A stretch of DNA of 64,000 nucleotides from Cellulomonas gilvus ATCC 13127. Lineage in GTDB: Bacteria > Actinomycetota > Actinomycetes > Actinomycetales > Cellulomonadaceae. This document shows, piece by piece, positions 34,141 through 47,338 of the stretch (position 1 is its first letter; the number at the start of each line of letters is the position of its first letter). Under the pieces are notes generated by a model that saw nothing but the letters and a program-made list of their open reading frames with translations, ran no database searches and was not told where the DNA came from. Made by a program: the position numbers and the translations under genes. The stretch lies in assembly GCF_000218545.1 (NCBI RefSeq), contig NC_015671.1:1736001-1800000 (forward strand), given 5' to 3'.

Positions 34141-34767
34141 ATGCAGCGCATCGGGTTGACGGGCGGGATCGCAGCGGGGAAGTCGGTGGCCGCACGCCGG
34201 CTGGCCGAGCTGGGCGCGGTGGTGATCGACGCGGACGTGCTCGCGCGCGCCGCGGTCGAGCCCGGGACGCCGGGGCTGGACGAGGTGGTCGAGGAGTTCG
34301 GGGAGTCGGTCCTTGCCCCGGACGGCGCGCTGGACCGTGCGGCGCTGGGTCGTCTGGTGTTCGACGATCCCGCGGCCCGGGCACGGCTGGAGGCGATCGT
34401 GCACCCGGTGGTGCGGCGGCTCGCGGCCGAGCAGGAGGCGGCGGCGGCGGCGCTCGACCACGGTGCCGTGGTGGTCCACGACATCCCGTTGCTGGTCGAG
34501 ACGGGACGGGCCGACGAGTTCCATCTCGTGGTGGTGGTGCACGCGCCCGCGGTGCTGCGCGTCGAGCGGCTGGTGCGTCTGCGCGGCATGGACCGTGCGG
34601 ACGCCGAGGCCCGGGTCGCCGCGCAGGCGGGTGACGACGAGCGGAGCGCGGTGGCTGACGTGGTGCTGGACGGCACGGGCAGCGACGAGGACCTCCGCGG
34701 TCAGGTGGACGCGCTGTGGGACCGCCTCGTGGGCGAGCAGCGCCAGGAGGCCGCCGCGGGGCTCTGA
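34141..34767 (+). CDS. coaE: Dephospho-CoA kinase
   Basis: 208-residue P-loop kinase for the last step of coenzyme A synthesis. The P-loop is GLTGGIAAGKS at about 5-15, followed by VVIDADVLAR (about 27-36) and VVHDIPLLVETG (about 116-127), all typical of CoaE. Unlike in some actinobacteria there is no C-terminal GrpB-like extension. The ATG at 34141 stands 6 bases after CAGGAT, a possible non-canonical -10 box, and has no clear Shine-Dalgarno, so it may be leaderless. Confidence 0.93.
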   Translation: MQRIGLTGGIAAGKSVAARRLAELGAVVIDADVLARAAVEPGTPGLDEVVEEFGESVLAPDGALDRAALGRLVFDDPAARARLEAIVHPVVRRLAAEQEAAAAALDHGAVVVHDIPLLVETGRADEFHLVVVVHAPAVLRVERLVRLRGMDRADAEARVAAQAGDDERSAVADVVLDGTGSDEDLRGQVDALWDRLVGEQRQEAAAGL

Positions 34768-34823
34768 TTCCCCCGTTCGCAGTAACGCGACGGCTCGGTA
34801 GCCGTGGGAATCGGACACGGGCG

Positions 34824-34852
34824 TTCCACGGCTCCCTGATCTGCGCTACCTT
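34824..34852 (+). promoter_or_regulatory. Candidate promoter of the 137-residue conserved gene
   Basis: TTCCAC (34824-34829) and TACCTT (34847-34852) are 17 bp apart. The start codon follows about 65 bases later, with GGAGGG at 34904-34909. Confidence 0.4.
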
Positions 34853-34918
34853 GCCCGTGCCTAGGGGGCAGGTCCGGCGCCGATGGCGACGCCGGGGGTC
34901 GATGGAGGGATGAGATCC

Positions 34919-35332
34919 ATGGCGAAGCCCGTCCAGACGCGTGCGTCGGTGTCGATCGGCTCCTCGCTCAGCGAGGGCCGCATGCTGGAGCTCGCGGAGA
35001 AGAGCTCGTCCGCGGTCGACGACAACGTCGGGCGCATCCGGCTCGAGAGCCGCGCCGCGCACTCGGAGATCTTCTCGCTGCGCGACCACTTCGAGGGTCA
35101 CGAGCTCATGCGGTTCGAGGTGACGACGACGCGTTCCGTGGGCCGGACGACGGCACGCACGGCGATCACGTCGTTCACGGTCAAGGAGGGCGGGATCGCG
35201 TCGCTCGTGCCGATGGCCAAGCGCAAGCTCGCGGGGTTCAGCGCCTACGAGGCGTTCATGGACCAGTACGTGAGCGCCGTGGTCGCGGAGGACCGCGAGG
35301 CGATCGTCACGCTCGTCGACGGCAAGGACTGA
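34919..35332 (+). CDS. Conserved hypothetical protein
   Basis: 137-residue soluble protein that I do not recognise. The sequence is well organised: an N-terminal [20 protein letters not shown] segment, a central mixed beta region with [20 protein letters not shown], and a helical end with [20 protein letters not shown]. There is no signal peptide or transmembrane helix. Codon bias is normal and it has its own promoter, a good Shine-Dalgarno and a strong terminator, so it is a real single-gene unit. An upstream in-frame ATG at 34910 is possible but lies too close to GGAGGG. Confidence 0.8.
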   Translation: MAKPVQTRASVSIGSSLSEGRMLELAEKSSSAVDDNVGRIRLESRAAHSEIFSLRDHFEGHELMRFEVTTTRSVGRTTARTAITSFTVKEGGIASLVPMAKRKLAGFSAYEAFMDQYVSAVVAEDREAIVTLVDGKD

Positions 35333-35345
35333 CACCACCGGTTCC

Positions 35346-35385
35346 CCGGGGAGGCGCCGACCGGCCGTGGTCGGCGCCTCCCCGG
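35346..35385 (+). terminator. Terminator upstream of uvrB
   Basis: A perfect 17-bp stem pairs 35346-35362 with 35369-35385 around a 6-nt loop, 13 bases after the stop of the hypothetical gene. It ends only 5 bases before the uvrB promoter element. Confidence 0.8.
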
Positions 35386-35389
35386 CGGT

Positions 35390-35412
35390 GTGTCAGTGGT
35401 GCGTCGTACGGT
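35390..35412 (+). promoter_or_regulatory. RecA-NDp-like damage promoter of uvrB
   Basis: GTGTCAGTG (35390-35398), 8 bp, then TACGGT (35407-35412) match TTGTCRGTG-N8-TAnnnT with a single mismatch in the first base. The ATG follows 6 bases later, so translation should be leaderless. This layout is the PafBC-dependent, LexA-independent DNA-damage promoter described in mycobacteria. Confidence 0.7.
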
Positions 35413-35418
35413 GTCCCC

Positions 35419-37521
<2,103 letters not shown>

Positions 37522-37596
37522 GGGCGCGCCCCCGGGCGGGGGCCCGGGTGGCGGTCTCGGTCGTCGAGGCCGCGGGACGACGAGGAGGAGCACCAC

Positions 37597-38025
37597 ATGG
37601 CGATCCGCATCCAGGTGACGTTCGACGCCGCCCACCCGCCGACGCTCGGGGCGTTCTGGGCCGAGGCGCTGGGCTATGTCGAGGACGCCCCGCCGCCGCC
37701 GTACACGTCGTGGGACGAGGCGCTCGACGCGATGGGCGTGCCGCTCGACCAGCGTGACACCGCCTACGCGGTGGTCGACCCCGACGGCGTGGGTCCGCGG
37801 CTGTGGTTCCAGAAGGTGCCCGAGGAGAAGGCCGGCAAGAACCGGGTCCACCTCGACGTGAACGTGGGCGCGGGCGTGCCGCGGCCGGAGCGGCCCGACG
37901 CGGTGCGTGCGCGCGCCACCGAGCTCGAGGCGCTCGGGGCCCGGCGGCTGTACGAGAAGGACGAGCTCGGCTCGTTCTGGGTCACGATGCAGGACCCGGA
38001 GGGCAACGAGTTCTGCCTCCAGTAG
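37597..38025 (+). CDS. VOC-family (glyoxalase-like) protein
   Basis: 142-residue protein with two betaalphabetabetabeta units. The N-terminal half shows VTFDAAHPPTLGAFWAEALG and the C-terminal half NRVHLDVNVG and FWVTMQDPEGNEFCLQ. This is the usual 'glyoxalase-like domain' form of actinobacteria; likely metal-ligand positions are H84 in the VHLDV strand and the Glu of GNEFCL. The function is unknown; relatives include dioxygenases, isomerases and resistance proteins. The ATG has GAGGAGG upstream. It lies between uvrB and the terC riboswitch and is probably co-transcribed with uvrB. Confidence 0.82.
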   Translation: MAIRIQVTFDAAHPPTLGAFWAEALGYVEDAPPPPYTSWDEALDAMGVPLDQRDTAYAVVDPDGVGPRLWFQKVPEEKAGKNRVHLDVNVGAGVPRPERPDAVRARATELEALGARRLYEKDELGSFWVTMQDPEGNEFCLQ

Positions 38026-38080
38026 GCGTTGCGTGGCTGCCACGGCGACATGTGCACAGGGATGCCTTAGCATTGTCGAC

Positions 38081-38212
38081 GTTGAAGGGGAGTACCCCAC
38101 AAGCGACCGTGTCGTCATCACGGATCCCGGCCATCCGGGACCCGGTGCGGTCTGCCTGACACGTCAGGCGGGGGAGACCTTCGGTACCGCGTCATCACCC
38201 GTACCGGAGGTC
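38081..38212 (+). ncRNA. yybP-ykoY manganese riboswitch upstream of terC
   Basis: The leader contains the two invariant loop sequences of the yybP-ykoY Mn2+ aptamer: GGGGAGTA at 38087-38094 and GGGGAGACC at 38171-38179. Between them are short stems 38107-38111/38119-38123, 38125-38130/38135-38140 and 38154-38159/38164-38169. Downstream, 38176-38187 can pair with 38201-38212 over 12 bp (one G-T pair), covering the Shine-Dalgarno CGGAGG (38205-38210). The 5' strand of that helix begins inside the second conserved motif, so aptamer folding and SD sequestration should exclude each other. This predicts that Mn2+ turns translation on. Confidence 0.88.
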
Positions 38213-38217
38213 TGTCT

Positions 38218-39213
38218 GTGGACGTCTCGCTGCCCGTCTGGATCCTCACCGGCGTCGTCATCGTCGGTCTGATCTTCTTCGACTTCTTCGCTCACGTGCG
38301 CACGCCGCACGAGCCCACGTTCCGCGAGTCGGCCTGGTGGTCGGCGGTCTACATCGCTCTCGCGGTGGTGTTCGGCATCGGCGTCGGCATCGCCGCCGGG
38401 TGGGACCTCGGCACGGAGTACTTCGCGGGGTACGTGACCGAGAAGAGCCTGTCGGTCGACAACCTGTTCGTGTTCCTCATCATCATGACGAGGTTCGCGG
38501 TCCCGAGGGCGTACCAGCAGAAGGTGCTCCTGGTCGGCGTCGCGATCGCCCTGGTGCTGCGGACGGTGTTCATCCTGGTCGGCGCGGCGGCGATCGAGCA
38601 GTGGTCCTGGGTGTTCTACGTGTTCGGCGCGTACCTCGTCTACACCGGGTGGAGCCTGGCCCGCGAGCACGCGACCGAGCCCGACGAGAACGCCGGCAAC
38701 GGCCTCCTGGTGCGCTGGGTGCGGCGCGCGCTGCCGACCACCGACGAGTACCACGGCGACCGTCTGTCGGTCCGCATCGACGGACGCCGCGTCCTGACGC
38801 CCATGCTCCTGGTGATGGTCGCGATCGGCTCGACCGACATCCTGTTCGCGCTCGACTCGATCCCCGCGATCTACGGCCTGACCGAGGAGCCGTACATCGT
38901 GTTCACCGCCAACGCGTTCGCGCTCCTGGGCCTGCGTCAGCTGTACTTCCTCATCGGCGGGCTCCTCGAGCGCCTGGTCTACCTGTCGCAGGGCCTCGCG
39001 GTCATCCTGGGCTTCATCGGCATCAAGCTGGTGCTGCACGCGCTGCACACCAACGAGGTCGCGTTCATCAACGGCGGAGAGCACGTCGAGTGGGCGCCCG
39101 AGATCCCGATCTGGCTGTCGCTGACGGTGATCCTGGGCACGCTGGCGGTCGCCACGGTCGCGAGCCTGGTCAAGACCCGCCGCGAGGACAAGACGCCCGT
39201 CCTGACGGACTGA
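38218..39213 (+). CDS. TerC-family integral membrane protein
   Basis: 331-residue membrane protein with about nine hydrophobic helices, annotated as TerC/Alx family. Typical features are SLSVDNLFVFLIIMTRF (acidic residue in a helix) near 77-93 and IGSTDILFALDSIPAIYGLT near 201-220, a motif of paired Asp residues within helices that suits metal transport. The family is linked to manganese export and co-translocational metalation of secreted enzymes. The GTG at 38218 is preceded by CGGAGG and by a manganese riboswitch, supporting a Mn2+ role. Confidence 0.92.
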   Translation: MDVSLPVWILTGVVIVGLIFFDFFAHVRTPHEPTFRESAWWSAVYIALAVVFGIGVGIAAGWDLGTEYFAGYVTEKSLSVDNLFVFLIIMTRFAVPRAYQQKVLLVGVAIALVLRTVFILVGAAAIEQWSWVFYVFGAYLVYTGWSLAREHATEPDENAGNGLLVRWVRRALPTTDEYHGDRLSVRIDGRRVLTPMLLVMVAIGSTDILFALDSIPAIYGLTEEPYIVFTANAFALLGLRQLYFLIGGLLERLVYLSQGLAVILGFIGIKLVLHALHTNEVAFINGGEHVEWAPEIPIWLSLTVILGTLAVATVASLVKTRREDKTPVLTD

Positions 39214-39289
39214 GCCGCCGAGCCCGCGCGGCGCCGGATGCCGCGCGGGCCCCCGGCCTACGGCCGCCGATCGGCGCCGCCGGGCAGGC

Positions 39290-39574
39290 TCAGGCCGACC
39301 AGGGCCCGATCACGACGTCCCAGCGGCGGATCTCGGTCGCGGCGACGAGGCCTTCGCGGGCGAACGGGTCGTCGTCGAGCAGGCGCCGGAGTGCGGCCTC
39401 GTCGGCGACCTCGAACACGAGGAGCGCCCCAGGGGGACCGTCCGGGAAGGGCCCGGAGCCGCGCAGGGCGCCCGCGTCGGCCAGGCCGGCGAGGTAGGCG
39501 CGGTGCTCGGGCCGCACGCGGTCACGGACCTCCGCGCGCTCGTCGTACGTGTAGCGGACGGCGTAGGTGGGCAT
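39290..39574 (-). CDS. YciI-family protein
   Basis: 94-residue YciI-like protein with a ferredoxin-like fold. It contains the expected RYTYDERAEVRDRVRPEHRAY segment with a conserved His (near 24), and ends GLVAATEIRRWDVVIG. Family members are poorly characterised; some act like dehydrochlorinases. The ATG at 39574 gives a full-length domain. It is divergent from the aldo/keto reductase gene with 78 bases between starts. Confidence 0.85.
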   Translation of the reverse strand: MPTYAVRYTYDERAEVRDRVRPEHRAYLAGLADAGALRGSGPFPDGPPGALLVFEVADEAALRRLLDDDPFAREGLVAATEIRRWDVVIGPWSA

Positions 39575-39652
39575 GGCGCCATCCTGCCGCAGGTCGCGGC
39601 GCCCGCGGGGCACCTGGCGGCGCGTGCGCGCGGCGGGTGGCACAGTGGTCCG

Positions 39653-40471
39653 GTGACCACGACCCTCACCCTCTCCGACGGGATGCGGATGCCCGCCGTC
39701 GGCTTCGGCGTCTACAAGGTGGCGGACGAGGCCGCCGGACCCGCGGTCGCGACCGCGCTCGAGGCGGGCTACCGCCTGGTCGACACCGCGACGCTCTACG
39801 GCAACGAGCGCGGGGTCGGCCGTGCGGTGCGGGACAGCGGCCTGGACCGGGACGACGTGTTCGTCACGACCAAGCTGTGGAACGACGCGCACGGCCCGGA
39901 CGCCGCGCGGGCCGCGTTCGAGCAGTCGGTCGAACGGCTCGGTCTGGGCGCACCCGATCTGTACCTGATCCACTGGCCGGTGCCGTCGCGGGACCTGTAC
40001 GCATCGACGTGGCGCACGCTGATCCAGCTGCGTGACGAGGGGCGTGTGCGTTCGGTGGGCGTGTCGAACTTCCAGCCCGCGCACATCGCGCGCATCGTCG
40101 ACGACTCGGGTGAGGTGCCCGTGGTCAACCAGGTGGAGCTCCACCCGTACCTGCAGCAGCGTGAGCTGCGTGCGCTGCACGCCGAGCTCGGCATCATCAC
40201 GCAGGCCTGGTCGCCGCTCGGACGCGGTGCCGTGCTGACCGACCCGGTCATCGGCGACATCGCCCGGTCGCACGGCGTCAGCCCGGCACAGGTGGTGCTG
40301 CGCTGGCACCTGGACCTCAACGTGGCCGTCATCCCGAAGTCGGTCACGCCGGCACGCATCCGCCAGAACCGGGACCTGGCCGGGTTCGAGCTGTCCGACG
40401 ACGACCACGCGCGCATCGCGGACCTCGACCGCGACGAGCGCACGGGTTCGCACCCCGACCTGGTCGCCTGA
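39653..40471 (+). CDS. Aldo/keto reductase
   Basis: 272-residue NADPH-dependent reductase of the AKR5 (2,5-diketo-gluconate reductase-like) kind. The catalytic tetrad is visible: Asp in YRLVDTAT, Tyr in LYGNERGVG, Lys in VTTKLW and His in YLIHWP. The C-terminal cofactor segment is VIPKSVTPARIRQN. The physiological substrate is unknown. The GTG at 39653 gives VTTTLTLSDGMRMPAVGFG, the usual start. It is 38 bases upstream of an acyl-CoA dehydrogenase-like gene and probably in the same operon. Confidence 0.9.
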   Translation: MTTTLTLSDGMRMPAVGFGVYKVADEAAGPAVATALEAGYRLVDTATLYGNERGVGRAVRDSGLDRDDVFVTTKLWNDAHGPDAARAAFEQSVERLGLGAPDLYLIHWPVPSRDLYASTWRTLIQLRDEGRVRSVGVSNFQPAHIARIVDDSGEVPVVNQVELHPYLQQRELRALHAELGIITQAWSPLGRGAVLTDPVIGDIARSHGVSPAQVVLRWHLDLNVAVIPKSVTPARIRQNRDLAGFELSDDDHARIADLDRDERTGSHPDLVA

Positions 40472-40509
40472 CCGATCCCCCGCACGACCCCCACGAGAGA
40501 GCGAGCACC

Positions 40510-41664
40510 ATGCCGCGCGAGCTGCGGACCCTCCTGACCGACGAGCTGCTCGAGCGCGTGCACGCACGTGCCGCGGGCCACGACCGGGACAACACGTTCC
40601 CGCACGAGGACCTCGCGGACCTGGCCGCGGCGGGGTACCTCCAGGCGTTCGTCCCGGAGCGACTCGGCGGTGCGGGCCTCACGCTCGAGGAGGTGAGCCG
40701 CGAGCAGGTACGACTCGCGGCCGCCGCGCCCGCGACCGCGCTCGCCGTGAACATGCACCTGGTGGTCACGGGGCTCGCGGCGCTGCTCGTCGGCCGGGGC
40801 GACGACTCGGTCGAGTTCGTGCTGCGCGACGCGGCCGCGGGCGAGGTGTTCGCGTTCGGCAACTCCGAGGCGGGCAACGACCTGGTGATGTTCGGGTCGC
40901 GCACCCGGGCCGAGCGTCAGCCGGACGGCGGCTACCGGTTCACGGGGACCAAGATCTTCACGTCGCTGTCACCGGTGTGGACGCGCCTGGCGACGTTCGG
41001 CCTGGACGAGGACGACCCGGACGGTCCCCGGCTGGTGCACGCCGTCGTCGGACGCGCCGGCGTGACGACGAAGGACGACTGGGACACGCTCGGCATGCGC
41101 GCCACGCAGTCCGCGACCACGGTGCTGGACGGCGCGTACGCGGCGCCGGAGCACGTGTACCGCAGGCTGCCGCCGGGGCCGTCGGCGGACCCGTTCATCT
41201 TCGCGCTGTTCGCGGTGTTCGAGGTGCTGCTCGGCGCGGTGTACACGGGGATCGGGCGCCGCGCGGTGGAGCTCGCGGTCGCGAGCGCGCGTCGTCAGAC
41301 CTCGTTCAAGAACGACGGGCGCGCGTACGCGCAGGACCCCGACATCCGCTGGCGGATCGCGGACGCGGGGCTCCTGCAGGACGGTGCCGAGCTCCAGGTG
41401 TTCGCGCTCGCCCGCGACGTCGACGAGCGGGCCGACCACGGTGCCCGCTGGTTCGCGCAGCTCGTCGGGCTCAAGGTCCGCGCGACCGAGTCCGCGCGGC
41501 AGGTGGTCGAGCTCGCGCTGCGCGCGTCGGGCGGCGGCAGCTACTTCACGGGCAACGAGCTCGGACGGCTGTACCGGGACGTGCTCGCCGGCATCTTCCA
41601 CCCGTCCGACGACGAGTCGGCGCACGCGACCGTGGCGGCCTCGCTCCTGGGCCCGCCGGACTGA
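40510..41664 (+). CDS. Acyl-CoA dehydrogenase-like flavoprotein
   Basis: 384-residue member of the acyl-CoA dehydrogenase superfamily. The N-terminal helical domain has DLAAAGYLQAFVPERLGGAG, the middle beta domain FGNSEAGNDLVMFG and GYRFTGTKIFTSLS, and the C-terminal helical domain SGGGSYFTGNELGRLYRDVL. Where true dehydrogenases carry a catalytic Glu, the sequence reads IFHPSDDESAH. Together with the type 2 C-terminal domain, this suggests a DszC/flavin monooxygenase-like branch rather than beta-oxidation. The substrate is unknown. The ATG has a purine-rich GAGAGAGCGAG upstream. Confidence 0.82.
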   Translation: MPRELRTLLTDELLERVHARAAGHDRDNTFPHEDLADLAAAGYLQAFVPERLGGAGLTLEEVSREQVRLAAAAPATALAVNMHLVVTGLAALLVGRGDDSVEFVLRDAAAGEVFAFGNSEAGNDLVMFGSRTRAERQPDGGYRFTGTKIFTSLSPVWTRLATFGLDEDDPDGPRLVHAVVGRAGVTTKDDWDTLGMRATQSATTVLDGAYAAPEHVYRRLPPGPSADPFIFALFAVFEVLLGAVYTGIGRRAVELAVASARRQTSFKNDGRAYAQDPDIRWRIADAGLLQDGAELQVFALARDVDERADHGARWFAQLVGLKVRATESARQVVELALRASGGGSYFTGNELGRLYRDVLAGIFHPSDDESAHATVAASLLGPPD

Positions 41665-41689
41665 CGGAGCTGAGGCTCACCCGCGGCGG

Positions 41690-42403
41690 TCACCACCCGC
41701 GGGCGCGCCACGCGGCCAGGTGCGGCCGCTCGGTCCCGAGTGTCGTGTCGTCACCGTGGCCCGGGTAGATCCACGTGTCGTCGTCGAACCGGTCGAACAG
41801 GTGCGTGACGACGTCGTGCCACAGCCGCGCGAAGTCGTCGGGACCGTGCGTCTTGCCCACGCCCCCGGGGAACAGCGAGTCACCCGTGAGCACGTGCGCG
41901 CGCCCCGGGTGCGCCGCGTGCTCCGGCTCGCGGTAGACGAGCGCCACCGAGCCGGGGGTGTGGCCGCGCAGCGCGACCACCTCGAGCGTCACGTGGCCGA
42001 CGACGAGCAGGTCGCCCGCGTGCAGCCGGCGCGTGACCGGGACGTCGGCGGCCGCAGCCACCGCGTCGGCGTCGTCGGCGCCCGCCGCGACGTGCGCACC
42101 CGTGACGGCGACGACCGACCGCAGCGCGCCCAGGTGGTCGCCGTGCCGGTGCGTGGTGACGACCGTGTCGAGCCGCGCCGCGCCGTTGCCCTCGCGGACC
42201 AGGGCGAGCAGGCGGTCGGCGTCGGCCGCGGCGTCGACCAGCAGCTGCGCGCCGTCACGTCGGCACGTGACCAGGTACGCGTTGTTGTCGAGCGGGCCCA
42301 CCGAGACCTTGCGGAGCACGACCTCGTCCAGCACGCGGACGGCGGTCGGGCCTCCGGGCTCCACGTGGCCGTCGTACCCGTCGGCCGGCCGGTCCGGGGT
42401 CAT
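41690..42403 (-). CDS. MBL-fold metallohydrolase
   Basis: 237-residue metallo-beta-lactamase-fold hydrolase. The metal site HxHxDH is H85, H87, D89 and H90 (THRHGDH); further ligands are the His in LRGHTPGS, the Asp in LTGDSLFP and the His in YPGHGDD. The layout is that of glyoxalase II-like thioesterases. The ATG overlaps the stop of the GH15 gene by 4 nt (ATGA), so it is the second cistron of that pair. It converges with the acyl-CoA dehydrogenase-like gene. Confidence 0.9.
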   Translation of the reverse strand: MTPDRPADGYDGHVEPGGPTAVRVLDEVVLRKVSVGPLDNNAYLVTCRRDGAQLLVDAAADADRLLALVREGNGAARLDTVVTTHRHGDHLGALRSVVAVTGAHVAAGADDADAVAAAADVPVTRRLHAGDLLVVGHVTLEVVALRGHTPGSVALVYREPEHAAHPGRAHVLTGDSLFPGGVGKTHGPDDFARLWHDVVTHLFDRFDDDTWIYPGHGDDTTLGTERPHLAAWRARGW

Positions 42404-44238
42404 CGTGCGCTCCCGCTGGTCTGCGCGGCCGCGACCGCATGCGCCTGCGCATGGCTGTGCGCGGCGCGCACCAGAGCCAGGTGGGAGAGCGCCTGGGGGA
42501 CGTTGCCGGCCATGCGGCCCCCCACGGGGTCGTACTGCTCGGCCAGGAGGCCGACGTCGTTCGCGAGGCCGACCGCCACGTCCAGCACCGCGCCGGCCTC
42601 CTCGACCTGACGCGTCCGGGCGAGTGCGTCCGCGAGCCAGAACGAGCACGCCAGGAACGCGTTCTCGGTACCGGCCAGGCCGTCGTCCGTGCGGTCCGTG
42701 CGGTAGCGCAGCAGCAGTCCCGGAGCGATCTCCAGCTCCTCGCGGATCGTCCGGACGGTGGCGAGCACGCGGGCGTCGTCGGGCGGGAGGAAGCCGATCT
42801 GCACCATCTGCAGCAGCGCGGCGTCGGTGTGCGCGCTGCCGTACGACTGGGTGAACGTGCCGCGTCCCGGGTCCCAGCCGTGCTCGAGGACGTCGGCGTG
42901 GATCTCGTCGCGCGCGGCGCGCCACCGCTCGACCGGGCCCGGCAGCCCGTGCACCTCGACGGCGCGCACGGCACGGTCGACCGCGGCCCACGCCATCATC
43001 TTCGAGTGCACGAAGTGCCGCGGCTCGCCGCGGACCTCCCAGATGCCACGGTCGGGCAGGTGCCAGCTCCGCAGCAGCTCCTCCAGAAGGTGGCACTGCA
43101 GCGACCACGAGTCGCGCGTCTCCGCGAGGCCGGCGTCCCGCGCCGCCTCGAGCGCGCACATGACCTCGCCCAGGACGTCGTTCTGGACCTGGCCGACCGC
43201 GGCGTTGCCGATCCGCACCGGACGGGACCCCGCGTAGCCCGGCAGGTGGTCCAGCGTGCGCTCGGGCAGGTCACGGCCGCCGTCGAGGCGGTACATGATC
43301 TGCAGGTCGCCCGGGTCGCCCGCGACAGCCCGCAGCAGCCAGTCGCGCCACTGGCGCGTCTCGTCCCGGAAGCCCTGCTCGAGCAGTGCCTCGATGGTCA
43401 GCGCCGCATCCCGGAGCCAGCAGTAGCGGTAGTCCCAGTTCCGTTCGCCGCCGAAGTCCTCGGGCAGCGACGTGGTGACCGCGGCAGCGATCCCGCCCGT
43501 CTCGAAGTCGGTGAGGAGCCGCAGCACCAGGAGCGAGCGCACCACGGCCTCGCGGTGCGGACCCTGATACGTGGCGTCGCGCGCCCACAACCCCCACGCG
43601 ATCCGCGTCGAGTCGATGCGCCCGAGCACCGTGAGCACGGGCGGGACGGGCGCCCAGGACGGGATCCACGTGAGCGAGAGGTCGACGCTCTCCTGCTCGT
43701 GCAGGACGAACTCGTCGACGTGGTGGTGGTCGCTCGCGCGGGGCAGCCGCGAGCCGCGCAGCAGGACCGAGTCCGGGCCGGCGACGGCGCGGATCGCCTC
43801 TTCGCCGTGGTCGTCGACGCGCATCACCCACGGCTGCACCGCGCCGTAGCCGAAGCGCACGACCCATTCGTGGCGCACCTCGACGCGTCCGCTCGTGCAC
43901 GTGATGCGGCGGACCAGGTCGGCGCGGCCGTCCGCGAGCGGCATGGTCTCGGTCACGACCGCGGTGCCTGTGGGCGACACGTACGTGGTCTCGAGGACGA
44001 ACGAGTCGTCGACGTAGCGGCGCGTGACCTCGGTCGCGTCGGGCACCGTGAGCAGCCAGTGCCCGTGCTCGCGCGTCCCGACGAGCGCCGCGAAGCATGC
44101 GGGAGCGTCGAAGTGGGGGAGGCACAGCCAGTCGACCGAACCCCTGAGCGAGACGAGGGCCGCGGTGCGGCCGTCGCCCAGCACGGCGTACTCCGAGATC
44201 GGCGCTGCGGACGGGGGAGCGGCGGCATCGTTCGTCAT
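42400..44238 (-). CDS. Glycoside hydrolase family 15 protein
   Basis: 612-residue glucoamylase/trehalase-like enzyme. An N-terminal beta-sandwich (about 1-230), starting AVLGDGRTAALVSLRGSVDWLCLPHF, precedes the (alpha/alpha)6 catalytic barrel. The barrel shows FGGERNWDYRYCWLRDAALT near 283-302 and GTENAFLACSFWLADAL near the end; the Glu residues in these regions are the expected acid/base pair. Actinobacterial members often hydrolyse trehalose or maltooligosaccharides. There is no signal peptide, so it is cytoplasmic. The ATG at 44238 is chosen by the N-terminal motif. It is divergent from uvrA (133 bases). Confidence 0.9.
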   Translation of the reverse strand: MTNDAAAPPSAAPISEYAVLGDGRTAALVSLRGSVDWLCLPHFDAPACFAALVGTREHGHWLLTVPDATEVTRRYVDDSFVLETTYVSPTGTAVVTETMPLADGRADLVRRITCTSGRVEVRHEWVVRFGYGAVQPWVMRVDDHGEEAIRAVAGPDSVLLRGSRLPRASDHHHVDEFVLHEQESVDLSLTWIPSWAPVPPVLTVLGRIDSTRIAWGLWARDATYQGPHREAVVRSLLVLRLLTDFETGGIAAAVTTSLPEDFGGERNWDYRYCWLRDAALTIEALLEQGFRDETRQWRDWLLRAVAGDPGDLQIMYRLDGGRDLPERTLDHLPGYAGSRPVRIGNAAVGQVQNDVLGEVMCALEAARDAGLAETRDSWSLQCHLLEELLRSWHLPDRGIWEVRGEPRHFVHSKMMAWAAVDRAVRAVEVHGLPGPVERWRAARDEIHADVLEHGWDPGRGTFTQSYGSAHTDAALLQMVQIGFLPPDDARVLATVRTIREELEIAPGLLLRYRTDRTDDGLAGTENAFLACSFWLADALARTRQVEEAGAVLDVAVGLANDVGLLAEQYDPVGGRMAGNVPQALSHLALVRAAHSHAQAHAVAAAQTSGSAR

Positions 44239-44341
44239 GGCCCGTCCAGCATGGCCCGGGCGACGCTGACCAGCACGTCGGCGCGCACGCGCGGGTCCGG
44301 GCGGGCGGCCGAGGCCCAGGTCACGTCGAACGAGTGTGCGA

Positions 44342-44364
44342 ATGTCGGTGCCGAACCGTAGACT
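44342..44364 (+). promoter_or_regulatory. RecA-NDp-like damage promoter of uvrA
   Basis: ATGTCGGTG (44342-44350), 8 bp, then TAGACT (44359-44364) match TTGTCRGTG-N8-TAnnnT with one mismatch in the first base. The GTG follows 7 bases later with no Shine-Dalgarno, so the mRNA should be leaderless. Confidence 0.7.
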
Positions 44365-44371
44365 CCCCGAC

Positions 44372-47233
<2,862 letters not shown>

Positions 47234-47251
47234 GGCCTCCGCCGCTGCCCC

Positions 47252-47292
47252 CGAGCCGGCCGGCGGCATGCGTGCACCGCTCGGCCGGCTCG
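47252..47292 (+). terminator. Terminator hairpin after uvrA
   Basis: An 11-bp perfect stem pairs 47252-47262 with 47282-47292 around a 19-nt loop, starting 18 bases after the uvrA stop. Confidence 0.55.
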
Positions 47293-47321
47293 CGTCAGGC
47301 GTCTGGCGCTCGCGTCAGGCG
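47289..47321. repeat. Short direct repeat after uvrA
   Basis: CTCGCGTCAGGCG occurs at 47289-47301 and 47309-47321, a 20-bp period, in the space between uvrA and the convergent OsmC gene. Too short to suggest a mobile origin; probably slippage. Confidence 0.4.
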
Positions 47322-47338
47322 GGCGAGGTGGCGGGCGG

